Counted from the stretch's first letter, positions 26,222 to 36,287 are shown. The stretch is 64,000 nucleotides of DNA from Xylophilus sp. GW821-FHT01B05 (GCA_038961845.1 CP152408.1:2356001-2420000), one strand, 5' to 3'. Program-made: numbers and translations. The notes: generated from the letters alone by a model not told the origin.

Positions 26222-26263
26222 ATGACACCGCGAACTATGACGGAGACCCGTACCGGCCGCTAG
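26222..26263 (+). CDS. Threonine-rich leader peptide of thrS (MTPRTMTETRTGR)
   Basis: A 13-codon frame starting ATG 26222 and stopping at TAG 26261-26263 encodes five threonines in 13 residues (codons ACA, ACT, ACG, ACC, ACC). AAAGG lies about ten bases upstream. It is followed by a perfect terminator 13 nt before the start codon of threonyl-tRNA synthetase. The segment CGCGAACT (26229-26236), inside the peptide code, pairs perfectly with AGTTCGCG (26272-26279). This is the arrangement of a ribosome-stalling attenuator responding to charged tRNA-Thr. Confidence 0.7.
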   Translation: MTPRTMTETRTGR

Positions 26264-26301
26264 CGGCTGAGAGTTCGCGCCTGCACGTTTGCTGCAACCT
26301 C

Positions 26302-26335
26302 AAAAGCGCGGGCCTTCCGCGCTTTTTTGTTTTTC
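26302..26335 (+). terminator. Attenuator terminator in the thrS leader
   Basis: AAAAGCGCGG (26302-26311) and CCGCGCTTTT (26317-26326) form a perfect 10-bp stem with a 5-base loop, followed by TTGTTTTT. It ends 13 bp before the thrS ATG. CGCGC at 26276-26280 could pair with GCGCG of its 5' arm as a competing antiterminator. Confidence 0.8.
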
Positions 26336-26348
26336 TCTTGCATTCACC

Positions 26349-28256
26349 ATGATTCAGATCACGCTTCCTGACAACTCGCAACGCCAGTTTCCCGGCCCGG
26401 TATCCGTAGCCGATGTGGCCCTCTCGATCGGTCCTGGCTTGGCCAAGATGACAGTGGCCGGCAAGGTGGATGGCGTCCTCGTAGATGCCAGCGACCTGAT
26501 CGACCACGATGCAAAGCTGCAGATCATCACGCCTCGGGATCAGGAAGGCGTTGAGATCATCCGCCACTCGACGGCCCACTTGGTTGGCCATGCGGTCAAG
26601 CAGCTCTATCCGACGGCGAAGATGGTGATCGGCCCGGTGATCGAGGAGGGCTTCTACTACGACATTTCATACGAGCGCCCGTTCACGCCAGAAGACATCG
26701 CGGCCATCGAGCAGCGTATGAAGGAACTGATCGCCCAGGACTATGACGTCGTCAAGAAGATGACGCCTCGCGCCGAGGTGATCGAGGTGTTCCGGTCGCG
26801 TGGCGAAGACTACAAGCTGCGCTTGGTCGAGGACATGCCCGACGAGCAGGCAATGGGCCTGTACTACCACCAGGAATACGTCGACATGTGCCGTGGCCCG
26901 CACGTGCCCAATACGCGTTTTTTGAAAGTCTTCAAGCTCACCCGTGTGTCGGGGGCTTACTGGCGCGGTGATGCCAAGAACGAGCAGTTGCAGCGTATCT
27001 ATGGCACAGCCTGGGCCGACAAGAAGGACCTTGAGGCCTACGTCAAGCGCATCGAGGAGGCGGAAAAGCGCGACCACCGGCGTTTGGGGCGCGAACTCGA
27101 TCTGTTCCATATCGATGAGCATTCGCCTGGCACGGTGTTCTGGCATCCCAAAGGCTGGACCATCTGGCAAGAGGTGGAGCAGTACATGCGTCGTGTCTAT
27201 CGGGACAACGGCTATCAAGAGGTCAAAGGCCCGCAGATTCTGGACAAGGGCTTGTGGGAGAAAACTGGTCACTGGGACAAGTATCGCGAGAACATGTTCA
27301 CGACCGAGAGCGAGAAGCGCGACTACGCACTCAAGCCCATGAATTGTCCTGGCCACATCCTGATCTTCAATCAAGGTGTGAAAAGCTACCGTGATCTGCC
27401 GCTGCGCTACGGTGAATTCGGGCAGTGCCATCGAAACGAACCCACCGGCGGCTTGCACGGCATCATGCGCGTGCGAGCCTTTACGCAGGACGACGGTCAC
27501 ATCTTTTGCACCGAAGACCAGATCCAGCAGGAGTGTGCTGACTTCACAGCATTGCTACAGCGTGTCTACAAGGACTTCGGGTTCACCGACATCATCTACA
27601 AGGTGGCGACTCGTCCGGAGAAGCGGATCGGCTCGGAGGAGAGCTGGGACAAGGCCGAGCAGGCGTTGATAGACAGTCTGCGCGCGTCCGGTTGCGATTT
27701 CCAGATCGCGCCCGGCGATGGGGCCTTCTATGGCCCCAAGCTTGAGTACACCTTGCGCGACGCTATCGGGCGTCAGTGGCAATGCGGCACCATCCAGGTT
27801 GATCCATCCATGCCCGAGCGTTTGGGGGCGGAGTATGTTGGCGAAGATGGTGCCCGTCATCGTCCGATCATGCTGCATCGCGCCATCGTTGGCAGCCTGG
27901 AGCGCTTCATCGGCATGCTTGTTGAGCACCACGCTGGCGCTATGCCGACCTGGCTTGCCCCGGTGCAGATTGCGGTGCTCAACATCACCGACGCGCAAGC
28001 GGACTACTGTCGCGAAATTGCCAAATCTCTGCTAAATCAAGGGTTTAGGGTGGAGCTGGATCTGCGCAACGAAAAGATAACGTATAAAATACGCGAGCAT
28101 TCGTTGCAAAAGCTCCCTTACATCTTGGTCGTTGGCGACAAGGAAAAGGCAGCTGGAGCCGTAGCGGTGCGCGCCCGGGGCAACAAAGACCTCGGTGTGA
28201 TGTCACTCGAGGCGTTCAAGCGCCATCTCGAAAGTGACATCGCTCTCAAAAACTGA
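26349..28256 (+). CDS. thrS: Threonyl-tRNA synthetase
   Basis: 635 aa from [14 protein letters not shown], a TGS-domain start. The editing domain carries [16 protein letters not shown] and [13 protein letters not shown]. The class II catalytic core has [42 protein letters not shown] and motif 3 [13 protein letters not shown]. It charges tRNA-Thr and edits mischarged Ser-tRNA. It heads the thrS-infC-rpmI-rplT-pheST-ihfA block. The upstream Thr-rich leader and terminator suggest transcription attenuation. Confidence 0.97.
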   Translation: MIQITLPDNSQRQFPGPVSVADVALSIGPGLAKMTVAGKVDGVLVDASDLIDHDAKLQIITPRDQEGVEIIRHSTAHLVGHAVKQLYPTAKMVIGPVIEEGFYYDISYERPFTPEDIAAIEQRMKELIAQDYDVVKKMTPRAEVIEVFRSRGEDYKLRLVEDMPDEQAMGLYYHQEYVDMCRGPHVPNTRFLKVFKLTRVSGAYWRGDAKNEQLQRIYGTAWADKKDLEAYVKRIEEAEKRDHRRLGRELDLFHIDEHSPGTVFWHPKGWTIWQEVEQYMRRVYRDNGYQEVKGPQILDKGLWEKTGHWDKYRENMFTTESEKRDYALKPMNCPGHILIFNQGVKSYRDLPLRYGEFGQCHRNEPTGGLHGIMRVRAFTQDDGHIFCTEDQIQQECADFTALLQRVYKDFGFTDIIYKVATRPEKRIGSEESWDKAEQALIDSLRASGCDFQIAPGDGAFYGPKLEYTLRDAIGRQWQCGTIQVDPSMPERLGAEYVGEDGARHRPIMLHRAIVGSLERFIGMLVEHHAGAMPTWLAPVQIAVLNITDAQADYCREIAKSLLNQGFRVELDLRNEKITYKIREHSLQKLPYILVVGDKEKAAGAVAVRARGNKDLGVMSLEAFKRHLESDIALKN

Positions 28257-28303
28257 TAGCCCTCGAGAGAGTTGTTTTTGTGCGCCCGCCGTACGGTCGT
28301 TGC

Positions 28304-28309
28304 TACAAT
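28304..28309 (+). promoter_or_regulatory. Possible -10 box for infC within a small inverted repeat
   Basis: TACAAT at 28304-28309 lies inside CTACAA-TTT-TTGTAG (28303-28317), 32 bp before the infC start. A -35-like TTGTGC is 20 bp upstream, a long spacer. This would allow infC expression independent of the thrS attenuator. Confidence 0.35.
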
Positions 28310-28341
28310 TTTTGTAGTGTTTCTTGAAAAGGATTTGAGCC

Positions 28342-28929
28342 ATCGCTACTGAATTTCGTGACCGCCGTCACCGCGAAGAGCGCAAGCACCGTTTGAATCG
28401 CGAAATCATGGCCCCGGAAGTGCGTCTTTCCGGTCCTGAGAACGAGCCCCTGGGGATTGTGAGCTTGGCTGATGCCTTGCGCATGGCCGGGGAGTTGGAC
28501 GTCGATTTGGTCGAGATCGCTGCTACGGCGAATCCGCCGGTGTGTCGCCTCATGGACTACGGCAAGTTCAAGTACCAGGAACAAAAGAAGGCGGCGGAAG
28601 CGAAAGCCAAGCAGACGGTCATCGAGATCAAAGAGATCAAGTTCCGTCCGGGCACTGATGATGGTGACTACAACATCAAGATGCGCAATATCCGTCGCTT
28701 TCTGGCTGAAGGCGACAAATGCAAGATCACTTTGCGCTTCCGGGGGCGGGAAATCACGCACCAGGAAATCGGCATGGCCTTGCTGCAGCGCATTCGCGAA
28801 GAGTTGACTGACTCTATTGTCGTGGAGCAATTCCCCAAACTTGAGGGCCGGCAGATGATCATGATGATCGCGCCGAACCGCAAGAAGGTGGTGGCCAAGC
28901 CCGCTACAGAAGCGGCATCGGCCGAGTAA
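28342..28929 (+). CDS. infC: Translation initiation factor IF-3 with an AUC start codon
   Basis: 195 aa read from ATC at 28342. [22 protein letters not shown] is the normal IF3 N-terminus, and AAGGAT precedes it; no ATG or GTG in frame covers this part. The N domain ([23 protein letters not shown]), the lysine-rich linker and the C domain ([25 protein letters not shown]) are complete. IF3 rejects non-canonical start codons, so an AUC/AUU start allows it to limit its own synthesis, as known for infC in other proteobacteria. Confidence 0.95.
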   Translation: MATEFRDRRHREERKHRLNREIMAPEVRLSGPENEPLGIVSLADALRMAGELDVDLVEIAATANPPVCRLMDYGKFKYQEQKKAAEAKAKQTVIEIKEIKFRPGTDDGDYNIKMRNIRRFLAEGDKCKITLRFRGREITHQEIGMALLQRIREELTDSIVVEQFPKLEGRQMIMMIAPNRKKVVAKPATEAASAE

Positions 28930-29083
28930 GAGGATTGGCCTCGCGTGCGAGCGTGAGGCTTTGGGGAGGGCAACCATCCCCAACCAGGACGGCGGGGAAC
29001 CGCTGTCCGAAAAGTGGCTCGGGGCCAACAAGTCCGCGAAGGTTTCGCGGCGCCTCACGAGCACAAGTAAAAGGAGCATTTAC
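28930..29083 (+). promoter_or_regulatory. Structured leader between infC and rpmI
   Basis: 154 bp without a gene. It can form hairpins such as GCCTCGCG...CGTGAGGC and GGGGAGG-GCAA-CCATCCCC. In E. coli the L20 protein represses rpmI-rplT by binding a folded leader at this place. A similar control is possible here but I cannot model the fold. Confidence 0.3.
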
Positions 29084-29287
29084 ATGCCCAAAATGAAGAC
29101 CAAGAGCAGCGCGAAGAAACGCTTCCGCGTTCGTCCCGGTGGCACCGTCAAGCGCGGTCAAGCCTTCAAGCGTCACATCTTGACCAAGAAGACCACCAAG
29201 AACAAGCGCCACCTGCGCGGTTCGGTATCCGTTCACGAAACCAACATGGTTTCGATGGCCGCGATGCTGCCCGGCATGGGCATTTAA
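29084..29287 (+). CDS. rpmI: 50S ribosomal protein L35
   Basis: 67 aa, the usual length: [14 protein letters not shown], then [33 protein letters not shown] is seven bases before the ATG. It lies 24 bp before rplT in the standard order. Confidence 0.97.
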   Translation: MPKMKTKSSAKKRFRVRPGGTVKRGQAFKRHILTKKTTKNKRHLRGSVSVHETNMVSMAAMLPGMGI

Positions 29288-29311
29288 TTCAGACGAACAA
29301 GGAGTACTCAC

Positions 29312-29671
29312 ATGCCTCGCGTCAAACGTGGTGTAACGGCTCGCGCCCGCCACAAAAAGGTTCTGGCCCTTGCCAAGGGCTTCCGCGGCCGCCGCGGCAA
29401 CGTCTTCCGCATTGCCAAGCAAGCGGTGATGAAGGCTGGGCAATATGCCTACCGTGATCGCCGCACCAAGAAGCGCGTCTTCCGTCAGCTGTGGATCGCC
29501 CGTATTAACGCGGCGGCCCGTGAACTGGGCTTGACCTACAGCCAGTTCGCCAACGGCCTGAAGAAGGCATCCATCGAGATCGACCGCAAGATGCTGGCTG
29601 ATCTCGCTGTGCATGACAAAGCTGCCTTTGGCAGCATCGTGGAACAAGTCAAGGCCAAGCTGGCAGCTTGA
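29312..29671 (+). CDS. rplT: 50S ribosomal protein L20
   Basis: 119 aa starting [18 protein letters not shown] with [25 protein letters not shown] core (here [19 protein letters not shown]). It is a 23S rRNA-binding assembly protein. AAGGAG precedes the start. Confidence 0.97.
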   Translation: MPRVKRGVTARARHKKVLALAKGFRGRRGNVFRIAKQAVMKAGQYAYRDRRTKKRVFRQLWIARINAAARELGLTYSQFANGLKKASIEIDRKMLADLAVHDKAAFGSIVEQVKAKLAA

Positions 29672-29722
29672 TGTTCGACGGCAGTCTGCGGCGAATTTCG
29701 CCGTAGGCTGTGCACCAGAAAC

Positions 29723-29758
29723 AAGGGCTAGGGCTTGCAACAAGCACTAGCCCTTTTT
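29723..29758 (+). terminator. Terminator-like hairpin in the pheS leader
   Basis: AAGGGCTAG pairs with CTAGCCCTT, with inner GCTTG/CAAGC pairs and a CAA loop, followed by a T-rich TTTTTCATTT. It sits between rplT and pheS, ending 19 bp before the pheS start. E. coli pheST has a leader-peptide attenuator at the same place. Here no phenylalanine-rich leader is visible, so it may be a partial terminator only. Confidence 0.75.
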
Positions 29759-29776
29759 CATTTCACGAGAGATTCT

Positions 29777-30829
29777 ATGAACGAGTTGGAAGCCCTGGTT
29801 CGCACTGCAGAAATGAGCTTTGCGGACGCCGCGACCCCTGCCGATCTGGAGAACGCCAAGGCGCAGTTTCTGGGAAAAGCGGGTCGAATCACTGAGTTGA
29901 TGAAGGGCATGGCTGCGCTCCCGGTTGAGGAGAAGAAGGTTCGCGGCGCGGTCATCAATGCGGCAAAGCAGTCTATTGAGGCTGCGCTCAACGCCCGCCG
30001 TCAGGCGCTGGCTGACGCCGAGCTGGATCGGCAGCTCAAAGCTGAGTCACTGGACGTGAGCCTGCCCGGGCGTCGTCAAGGCGAGGGCGGTTTGCACCCG
30101 GTTTCTCTTACGCTGGAGCGCATCGAGGGCATTTTCGGCTCCATGGGTTTTGCCGTCGCAGACGGCCCCGAAATTGAAACCGACTGGTTCAATTTCACGG
30201 CACTCAACACGCCCGAGGATCATCCGGCGCGTTCGATGCACGACACCTTCTACGTCGAAGGCGGTAGCGAGGCTGCGCCGCTGCTGCTGCGCACGCATAC
30301 GAGTCCGATGCAGATTCGCCATGCGGTGCAGCATGTCAAGCGCCATCGGGCGTTGATCGATGCCGGTCAGGCCATGCCCGAGATTCGCGTCATTGCGCCT
30401 GGTCGAACCTACCGCGTGGACAGCGATGCCACTCATTCGCCGATGTTTCACCAGTGCGAAGGCCTTTGGGTTGGCGAGAACGTGAGTTTCAAGGACCTGA
30501 AGGTCGTTTTCACCGATTTTTGCCGCACCTTCTTCGAGTCGGACGATCTGGTGCTTCGCTTCCGTCCCAGCTTCTTCCCGTTCACTGAGCCTAGTGCCGA
30601 GGTCGACATCCAGTTCCAGAGCGGCCCCAATGCTGGCCGTTGGCTAGAGGTGGCTGGATCCGGTCAAGTGCACCCAAACGTGGTCCGCAATATGGGCTTG
30701 GATCCCGAGCGCTTCATCGGCTTTGCCTTTGGCATGGGACCTGACCGCCTCACCATGCTGCGCTACGGTGTCAACGACCTGCGTCTTTTCTTTGACGGCG
30801 ACATTCGCTTTTTGCGCCAGTTCCAGTAG
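29777..30829 (+). CDS. pheS: Phenylalanyl-tRNA synthetase alpha subunit
   Basis: 350 aa from [15 protein letters not shown]. It has the N-terminal coiled coil, then the class II core: [70 protein letters not shown] and [17 protein letters not shown]. Two alpha and two beta subunits form the enzyme. pheT follows after 37 bp. Confidence 0.97.
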   Translation: MNELEALVRTAEMSFADAATPADLENAKAQFLGKAGRITELMKGMAALPVEEKKVRGAVINAAKQSIEAALNARRQALADAELDRQLKAESLDVSLPGRRQGEGGLHPVSLTLERIEGIFGSMGFAVADGPEIETDWFNFTALNTPEDHPARSMHDTFYVEGGSEAAPLLLRTHTSPMQIRHAVQHVKRHRALIDAGQAMPEIRVIAPGRTYRVDSDATHSPMFHQCEGLWVGENVSFKDLKVVFTDFCRTFFESDDLVLRFRPSFFPFTEPSAEVDIQFQSGPNAGRWLEVAGSGQVHPNVVRNMGLDPERFIGFAFGMGPDRLTMLRYGVNDLRLFFDGDIRFLRQFQ

Positions 30830-30866
30830 ATCGACCGCATCAGAACAAAAAAGCGAGAACGAGAAC

Positions 30867-33305
30867 ATGCAATTTCCGGAATCCTGGCTGCGCGAATTTT
30901 GTAATCCGCCGCTAGATACGCAAGCGCTGGCCAACACGCTGACCATGGCGGGCCTCGAAGTGGAGGAGCTCCAGCCCGTGGCGCCCCCCTTCAACAAGAT
31001 TGTGGTTGGAGAAATCCTCGAGGTCATCCAGCACCCCAACGCTGACCGCCTGCGCGTCTGTCAGGTGGGGGTGGGGCAACCCACGCCGCTGACCATCGTC
31101 TGCGGCGCGGCCAATGCACGCGCAGGTATCAAAGTGCCCTGCGCTCTGGTGGGCGCAGAGTTGCCCCCTGGCGACGATGGCAAGCCTTTTCTGATCAAGG
31201 TCGGCAAGCTGCGAGGCGTGGAGAGCTTCGGTATGTTGTGCTCAGCGAGCGAGCTGCAACTTAGCGATGCGAATGAGGGGCTGCTGGAACTGACCGCGGA
31301 TGCGCCTGTGGGCGCAGACATTCGCCGTTGGCTGAATCTGGACGACACCCTTTTTACGCTCAAGCTCACGCCCAATCTGGCGCATTGCCTCAGTGTGTAC
31401 GGTGTTGCGCGCGAGCTCGCTGCGTTGACTGGTACGCCATTAAAGGCTCCGCAGTTTCCGGCTGTAGCCGTGGCACATGATCAACAGGTGGCGGTTCGAG
31501 TGGATGCCCCCGATCTGTGCGGCCGTTTTTCGGGGCGCGTGGTGCGTGGAGTGAATCCCCGCGCGGCGACGCCAACGTGGATGGTGGAGCGGTTGGCGCG
31601 TTGTGGTCAGCGCAGTGTTTCGCCTCTGGTCGATATCTCCAACTATGTGATGTTCGAGTTGGGGCAGCCCTCGCACATTTTCGATCTCGACAAGCTGCAT
31701 GGAGGTCTCACCGTACGCTGGGCTCGTTCCGGGGAACAATTGAAGCTGCTCAATGGCAGTACGGTTGCTTTGGATGAAAAAGTCGGGGTGATCACTGATG
31801 AGGCTCAGGTGGAATCTCTGGCCGGGATCATGGGCGGTGATGCCACGGCTGTATCAGATGAGACCACCAACATCTACATCGAAGCCGCGTTCTGGTACCC
31901 CCGGGCGGTGGCGGGGCGCTCGCGCCGCTTCAATTTCTCCACGGATGCCGGTCACCGTTTTGAGCGGGGTGTGGATCCGGGACGCACGGTCGAGTACATC
32001 GAACACATCACGGCACTTGTGCAGGCGATCTGCGGCGGTGAGGCAGGCCCGATCACTGATCAGCAGCCGAGCATGCCGGTTGCGCGACCGGTAACCCTGC
32101 GTGCCGCACGTGCCGCCAAGGTGATTGGCATGCCGCTGACCCAGCAACAATGCGCTGAGGCGCTGACCGCTCTGGGCTTGCCGGTGGCGGCGCAGGGTGA
32201 CGGGACTTTGACGGTCACGCCGCCGTCCTGGCGTTTCGATATTGCCCTCGAAGAAGATCTGATCGAGGAAATTGCGCGGATGATCGGCTACGAGAATCTG
32301 CCCGTCACGCCACCGCTTGCACCGATCACTCCTCAGTTGCGGGCAGAGTCTCAACGCAATCCATTTGCGGTGCGGCGCGCGCTGGCCGCGCTCGGTTACC
32401 AGGAAACGATCAATTTCAGCTTTGTGGAAGAGCGGTGGGAGCGGGAGCTGGCAGGCAATGACCAGCCGATCCGACTGCTGAATCCCATTGCGAGTCAGAT
32501 GAGCGTCATGCGCTCGTCTCTGCTGGGGTCCCTGCTGCAGGTGCTGAAGTTCAATTTGGACCGCAAGGCCTCGCGCGTACGCGTCTTCGAATGCGGCAGG
32601 GTGTTTTTGCGCAACCCTTCGGTTCCCGACAGCGACACCACCGTGCAGGGCTTCGATCAGCCCATGCGCGTGGCGGGCGCGGCCCAAGGGGCCGCTAATG
32701 TGCTGCAATGGGGGCGTCCAGAAGCGGCCGTAGATTTCTTCGATGTGAAGGGTGATGTCGAGGCGCTGCTGGCGCCGGCTGTGCCGGTATTCGAGCCCTG
32801 CGAGCACCCGGCGTTACACCCAGGTCGATGTGCTCGTGTGTTACTTGGTGGCAAGGCCATTGGGTTCGTCGGCGAACTGCATCCTCGCTGGCGGCAGGCC
32901 TACGGATTTTCGCAGGCTCCGGTACTGTTCGAATTGGAGTTGGCCGCCGTCTTGCAGCGCCGGATTCCGACACCGCAGCCGGTTGCCAAGCAGCAGGATG
33001 TCGAGCGAGACATTGCCGTGGTGGTGGCTGAGGCGGTGACGCATGCGCAGGTGCAAGCAGCAGTGCGGTTCGCGGCGCAAGGGGACGTGTTGCGCGACGT
33101 CACGCTTTTTGACATCTACCGACCCAAGGTGGGAAAGACGGAGTCCGTCGCTGTTGGCGCGCCGGCTGAGGGCGAGAAGAGTCTGGCATTGAGGCTGGTC
33201 CTCAATGGCGGTGAGGTGGTGTTGGATGAGGCGCGCATTGATGCAGCCGTTCAAGCCGTATTGACTGCACTGTCTACCGAGGTCGGTGCGCGGCTGCGTG
33301 CCTGA
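30867..33305 (+). CDS. pheT: Phenylalanyl-tRNA synthetase beta subunit
   Basis: 812 aa from [16 protein letters not shown]. Domains in order: an EMAP/OB-type tRNA-binding domain ([22 protein letters not shown]), B3/B4 editing, B5, the catalytic-like core and a C-terminal anticodon-binding fold ([20 protein letters not shown]). It edits Tyr-tRNA-Phe and binds tRNA. The stop overlaps the ihfA ribosome-site region. Confidence 0.97.
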   Translation: MQFPESWLREFCNPPLDTQALANTLTMAGLEVEELQPVAPPFNKIVVGEILEVIQHPNADRLRVCQVGVGQPTPLTIVCGAANARAGIKVPCALVGAELPPGDDGKPFLIKVGKLRGVESFGMLCSASELQLSDANEGLLELTADAPVGADIRRWLNLDDTLFTLKLTPNLAHCLSVYGVARELAALTGTPLKAPQFPAVAVAHDQQVAVRVDAPDLCGRFSGRVVRGVNPRAATPTWMVERLARCGQRSVSPLVDISNYVMFELGQPSHIFDLDKLHGGLTVRWARSGEQLKLLNGSTVALDEKVGVITDEAQVESLAGIMGGDATAVSDETTNIYIEAAFWYPRAVAGRSRRFNFSTDAGHRFERGVDPGRTVEYIEHITALVQAICGGEAGPITDQQPSMPVARPVTLRAARAAKVIGMPLTQQQCAEALTALGLPVAAQGDGTLTVTPPSWRFDIALEEDLIEEIARMIGYENLPVTPPLAPITPQLRAESQRNPFAVRRALAALGYQETINFSFVEERWERELAGNDQPIRLLNPIASQMSVMRSSLLGSLLQVLKFNLDRKASRVRVFECGRVFLRNPSVPDSDTTVQGFDQPMRVAGAAQGAANVLQWGRPEAAVDFFDVKGDVEALLAPAVPVFEPCEHPALHPGRCARVLLGGKAIGFVGELHPRWRQAYGFSQAPVLFELELAAVLQRRIPTPQPVAKQQDVERDIAVVVAEAVTHAQVQAAVRFAAQGDVLRDVTLFDIYRPKVGKTESVAVGAPAEGEKSLALRLVLNGGEVVLDEARIDAAVQAVLTALSTEVGARLRA

Positions 33306-33318
33306 GGAGAAGCGACGC

Positions 33319-33642
33319 ATGGACGATGACAAGATGCTATCTGTCGAGAGCCTGGAAATGCCGGCCTTGACCAAGGCGCAATTGGCCGAACTCCTGTTTG
33401 ATCAGATCGGACTGAACAAGCGTGAGTCCAAGGACATGATCGATGCATTCTTCGATCTTGTTTCGGCCCAGTTGGTCGAGGGCGAGGATGTGAAGCTCTC
33501 GGGCTTTGGCAACTTCCAGATCCGGACCAAGGCCCCGCGTCCTGGGCGTAATCCTCGGACAGGGGAGTCGATTCCCATCCAGGCACGTCGTGTGGTCACC
33601 TTCCATGCGAGCCATAAGCTCAAGGAGCGAATCCAGGGCTGA
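33319..33642 (+). CDS. ihfA: Integration host factor subunit alpha
   Basis: 107 aa from the ATG at 33319, with GAGGAG about nine bases upstream; an in-frame start at 33286 lies inside pheT and is rejected. The HU/IHF fold is clear: [42 protein letters not shown], and the DNA-bending arm [25 protein letters not shown] bends DNA at specific sites. The pheT-ihfA linkage is standard. Confidence 0.96.
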   Translation: MDDDKMLSVESLEMPALTKAQLAELLFDQIGLNKRESKDMIDAFFDLVSAQLVEGEDVKLSGFGNFQIRTKAPRPGRNPRTGESIPIQARRVVTFHASHKLKERIQG

Positions 33643-33730
33643 ATACCAGCCCGTACTGGGTACGTCTTGTTCTTCCTGCTGGCGACGAGTTGGAGTACCC
33701 TTTACGGATTGCCCGCCTCGTTGTTAACCC

Positions 33731-34186
33731 ATGGCCAAGACGCTCCCTTCCATTCCTGCAAAGCGCTACTTCACGATTGGCGAGGTCGGTGACCTGTGCG
33801 AGGTGAAGCCGCATGTACTGCGGTACTGGGAGCAGGAGTTTGCGCAGTTGCGTCCCATGAAGCGACGTGGCAATCGACGTTACTACCAGCACCACGAAGT
33901 GCTCATGATTCGTCGCATACGGGACTTGTTGTATGACGAGGGCTTCACGATCAGCGGGGCTCGTAGCAAGCTACAAGAGTGGATGCAGGCTGAGCGTGGC
34001 GGTACGCGGACGGCGACGCTGGTGCCGCCTGGTGTTGAAGATGAGTTCGCCTCCTGGACCGTGCCGGAGCTGGATTTGCAAGGTTTGAAGGCCTCGCACT
34101 TTGTTCAAGAGTCGGGATTGCATGACCTTCCGGCCCTGCGCAAGGAATTGTTCGAAATTCGAGAGTTGCTGGCCGTCTCTGATTGA
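33731..34186 (+). CDS. MerR-family transcriptional regulator next to ihfA
   Basis: 151 aa. The N-terminal winged HTH (KRYFTIGEVGDLCEVKPHVLRYWEQEFAQLRPMKRRGNRRYY) is followed by a helical linker (IRRIRDLLYDEGFTISGARSKLQEW). There are no clustered effector-binding cysteines in the C-terminal part. This gene is a constant neighbour of ihfA and a tRNA-Pro gene in betaproteobacteria; its target is unknown to me. Confidence 0.9.
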   Translation: MAKTLPSIPAKRYFTIGEVGDLCEVKPHVLRYWEQEFAQLRPMKRRGNRRYYQHHEVLMIRRIRDLLYDEGFTISGARSKLQEWMQAERGGTRTATLVPPGVEDEFASWTVPELDLQGLKASHFVQESGLHDLPALRKELFEIRELLAVSD

Positions 34187-34194
34187 TTCCGCCT

Positions 34195-34200
34195 TATAAT
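34195..34200 (+). promoter_or_regulatory. -10 box of the tRNA-Pro gene
   Basis: A perfect TATAAT lies 11 bp before the tRNA, overlapping the end of the MerR-gene downstream region. A matching -35 at the right distance (around 34172) is weak. Confidence 0.55.
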
Positions 34201-34211
34201 ATGAGGCTTGT

Positions 34212-34288
34212 CGGCGTGTAGCGCAGCCTGGTAGCGCACTTGCATGGGGTGCAAGGGGTCGCGAGTTCGAATCCCGCCACGCCGACCA
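34212..34288 (+). tRNA. tRNA-Pro (anticodon GGG)
   Basis: 77 nt with CCA encoded. The acceptor stem CGGCGTG/CACGCCG is perfect. The anticodon stem CTTGC/GCAAG holds the loop ATGGGGT, giving anticodon GGG, and the T-loop GTTCGAATC is standard. It is followed by a strong terminator at 34306. Confidence 0.96.
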
Positions 34289-34305
34289 ATTTCTTCGAAT
34301 AGATC

Positions 34306-34340
34306 AACGGGTTGCAGCCACAAGCTGCAGCCCGTTTTTC
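34306..34340 (+). terminator. Terminator after tRNA-Pro
   Basis: AACGGGTTGCAGC and GCTGCAGCCCGTT form a nearly perfect stem closed by CACAA, followed by TTTTT. It may also serve the convergent regA transcript. Confidence 0.8.
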
Positions 34341-34396
34341 GTTGCTGGCTCTTGCTCATGGGCGGAAAATCCTGCTGTGTGGGAAGCGCGCAATCG

Positions 34397-34933
34397 TTAC
34401 TTGACGCGCTGCTTTTCCAGCTTTCGTGCCAGCGTGCGCCGGTGCATTCCTAGGCGTCGCGCCGTCTCGGAAATATTGAAGCCGGTTTCCGCCAGCGTTT
34501 CGTGAATGCGCTCCCACTCCAGCGTCTTGATCGACGTGGAGCGGTTGGTAAGCCCCACCTCGGTATCGCCCGTGGATCGGCCAAAGGCCGCCTCGATGTC
34601 ATCTGTATTGGATGGCTTGGCCAGATAGTGGCAGGCGCCAAGCTTGATGGCCTCCACCGCCGTCGCGATGCTGGCAAAGCCAGTCAGTACCACGATCAGC
34701 ATGTCCGGGTCATGCGCGTGCAGCGCCTGCACGCAGGCAAGCCCCGAGGCATCACCGTTCAGCTTGAGGTCGACGACTGCGTAACCTGGAGAGCGCTCGC
34801 GCAGGAGTTGGGTGACTTCCTCCAGGCTGGCGGCCAGTGCCACTGTGTAGTCACGCCGCTCAAAAGAGCGGCCGAGAGTGCGGGCGAACGCCGCATCGTC
34901 TTCGACGATCAGCAGCAGGCGCTCAACTGGCAT
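34397..34933 (-). CDS. regA: Response regulator RegA/PrrA/ActR type
   Basis: 178 aa from ATG 34933 (MPVERLLLIVEDDAAF); ATG 34942 would add three residues. The receiver domain has the acidic pair EDD, phosphoacceptor Asp in YAVVDLKLNG, Thr in VVLTGFAS and Lys in LAKPS. The C-terminal Fis-type HTH NISETARRLGMHRRTLARKL is the RegA/PrrA signature. It overlaps regB by 11 bp. In related bacteria RegBA senses the quinone pool and controls respiratory and redox genes, which fits the adjacent cyo operon. Confidence 0.9.
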   Translation of the reverse strand: MPVERLLLIVEDDAAFARTLGRSFERRDYTVALAASLEEVTQLLRERSPGYAVVDLKLNGDASGLACVQALHAHDPDMLIVVLTGFASIATAVEAIKLGACHYLAKPSNTDDIEAAFGRSTGDTEVGLTNRSTSIKTLEWERIHETLAETGFNISETARRLGMHRRTLARKLEKQRVK

Positions 34934-36287
34934 GTCCTTCATCTTCCTCTAGGGTGATAGCCGACAGCGGCAGGGTGATGGTGACGCTGGCACCGCCTTC
35001 GGGGCGATTGTGTGCCGCCACACTGCCGCCGAGCGTGCGGGCCACATTGACCGCCAGGAACAGGCCCAGGCCACCGCCAGGCCGTCCCTTGCTCGATTGG
35101 TAGGGCTTGCCAAATTGCGCGAGCATACCGGGCGCAAAGCCTGGACCCGAATCCGTGACGATCAATGCCAGGGCGTCGGCGTTGCGCATGACTTCCAGGC
35201 CCGTCCAGCGTGGAGAGGCTTCTAGTGCATTGTCCAGGACGTTGCAGATCATCTGCTGCAGGGCGGTGTCGGAAACCATGGGCAGATCGTGCCCGAACCG
35301 ATTCTCGTAGGTGAAGGCGACGACCGGGCGCGTGGCGCGCCACTCCTCGACCAAGTCGTCGAGGAAGGTGCCTATCGTCGTCTCTTCAGAGGACTCCCCG
35401 CGCGCTTCCCCTGCAGACAGCAGGATGCCGCTCACGATGGACTTGCAGCGCTGGACCTGGGCCTGCATCTCCGTGACTTCTTGCAGCAATTCAGGGTCGG
35501 AGCTGAAGTGCGGCAGATGCCGCCAGTCACCCAGGATCACGGCCAGCGTGGAAAGTGGCGTGCCTAGTTCGTGTGCGGCGCCGGAGGCCAGCAGGCCCAT
35601 GCGCACTATGTGTTCTTCCTCAGCTGCACGCTGGCGCAGGTCTGCCAGGCGCGCGTCGCGTTCGCGCAGGTTGCGGCCAATGCGGGTGATGAAAATTACC
35701 AGCAGGGCAGCATTCAGCGCGAAGCAGATCAGCATGCCCTGGATGTAGGGGCTGTACAGGCCGCGGTCATGATCGGGTGGTAGCGCAAGCGGCCTGCCGA
35801 ACAGGGCCAGGCCGGCAAGGCAGGCGGCGGTGATCGCCACCATGGTCCAGGTTGACCAGGACTTCAACAGTACCGCGCCGAGCGTGACTTGCAGCAGGTA
35901 GAGGAAGGTGAACGGATTCGTGGCGCCACCACTCAGGTAGAGCTGCGCCGTCAACATGCCCACGTCGACGAGGAGTGCCAGGAACAGCTCGCCATTCGTG
36001 ACCTCGCGTCGACTGCGGTAGCGCAACTGGCTTGCCACATTGAAGGCCGCAAGGCAGGCCAGCAAGGTCAGCATGTTGTTGAGTGGGAGCCGAATGCCAA
36101 AGCCGTAGTGCGCGACTTCGATCGTGACAACCTGCCCGATGACCGCAATCCAGCGCAGCTGGATCAGCTGCAGCATGTTCTTCAGGCCGGTCGCATCATC
36201 CAGGCGCGCGGCCCCGTTAAGGGTAGGCTGCGCGCCTGCTCCGTTGGTGTCAATCTTGCGAGGCAACTTTGCGCTTTGCATTGGCAT
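34923..36287 (-). CDS. regB: Redox sensor histidine kinase RegB/PrrB type
   Basis: 454 aa from ATG 36287, with GGGGA upstream. Six hydrophobic N-terminal segments enclose the motif GGATNPF, the quinone-binding heptad of RegB. The H-box is ASGAAHELGTPLSTLAV; N- and G-boxes follow (QMICNVLDNALEA, DSGPGF, GGGLGLFLA). It phosphorylates RegA according to the ubiquinone redox state. The start overlaps the SURF1 gene by 38 bp, so cyo genes, SURF1, regB and regA probably form one transcript. Confidence 0.9.
   Translation of the reverse strand: MPMQSAKLPRKIDTNGAGAQPTLNGAARLDDATGLKNMLQLIQLRWIAVIGQVVTIEVAHYGFGIRLPLNNMLTLLACLAAFNVASQLRYRSRREVTNGELFLALLVDVGMLTAQLYLSGGATNPFTFLYLLQVTLGAVLLKSWSTWTMVAITAACLAGLALFGRPLALPPDHDRGLYSPYIQGMLICFALNAALLVIFITRIGRNLRERDARLADLRQRAAEEEHIVRMGLLASGAAHELGTPLSTLAVILGDWRHLPHFSSDPELLQEVTEMQAQVQRCKSIVSGILLSAGEARGESSEETTIGTFLDDLVEEWRATRPVVAFTYENRFGHDLPMVSDTALQQMICNVLDNALEASPRWTGLEVMRNADALALIVTDSGPGFAPGMLAQFGKPYQSSKGRPGGGLGLFLAVNVARTLGGSVAAHNRPEGGASVTITLPLSAITLEEDEGHAS

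Noticed and set aside
29671..29706. Micro-ORF before pheS as a Phe leader peptide
   Set aside because: Only one Phe codon in 11; it does not fit ribosome stalling for phenylalanine.
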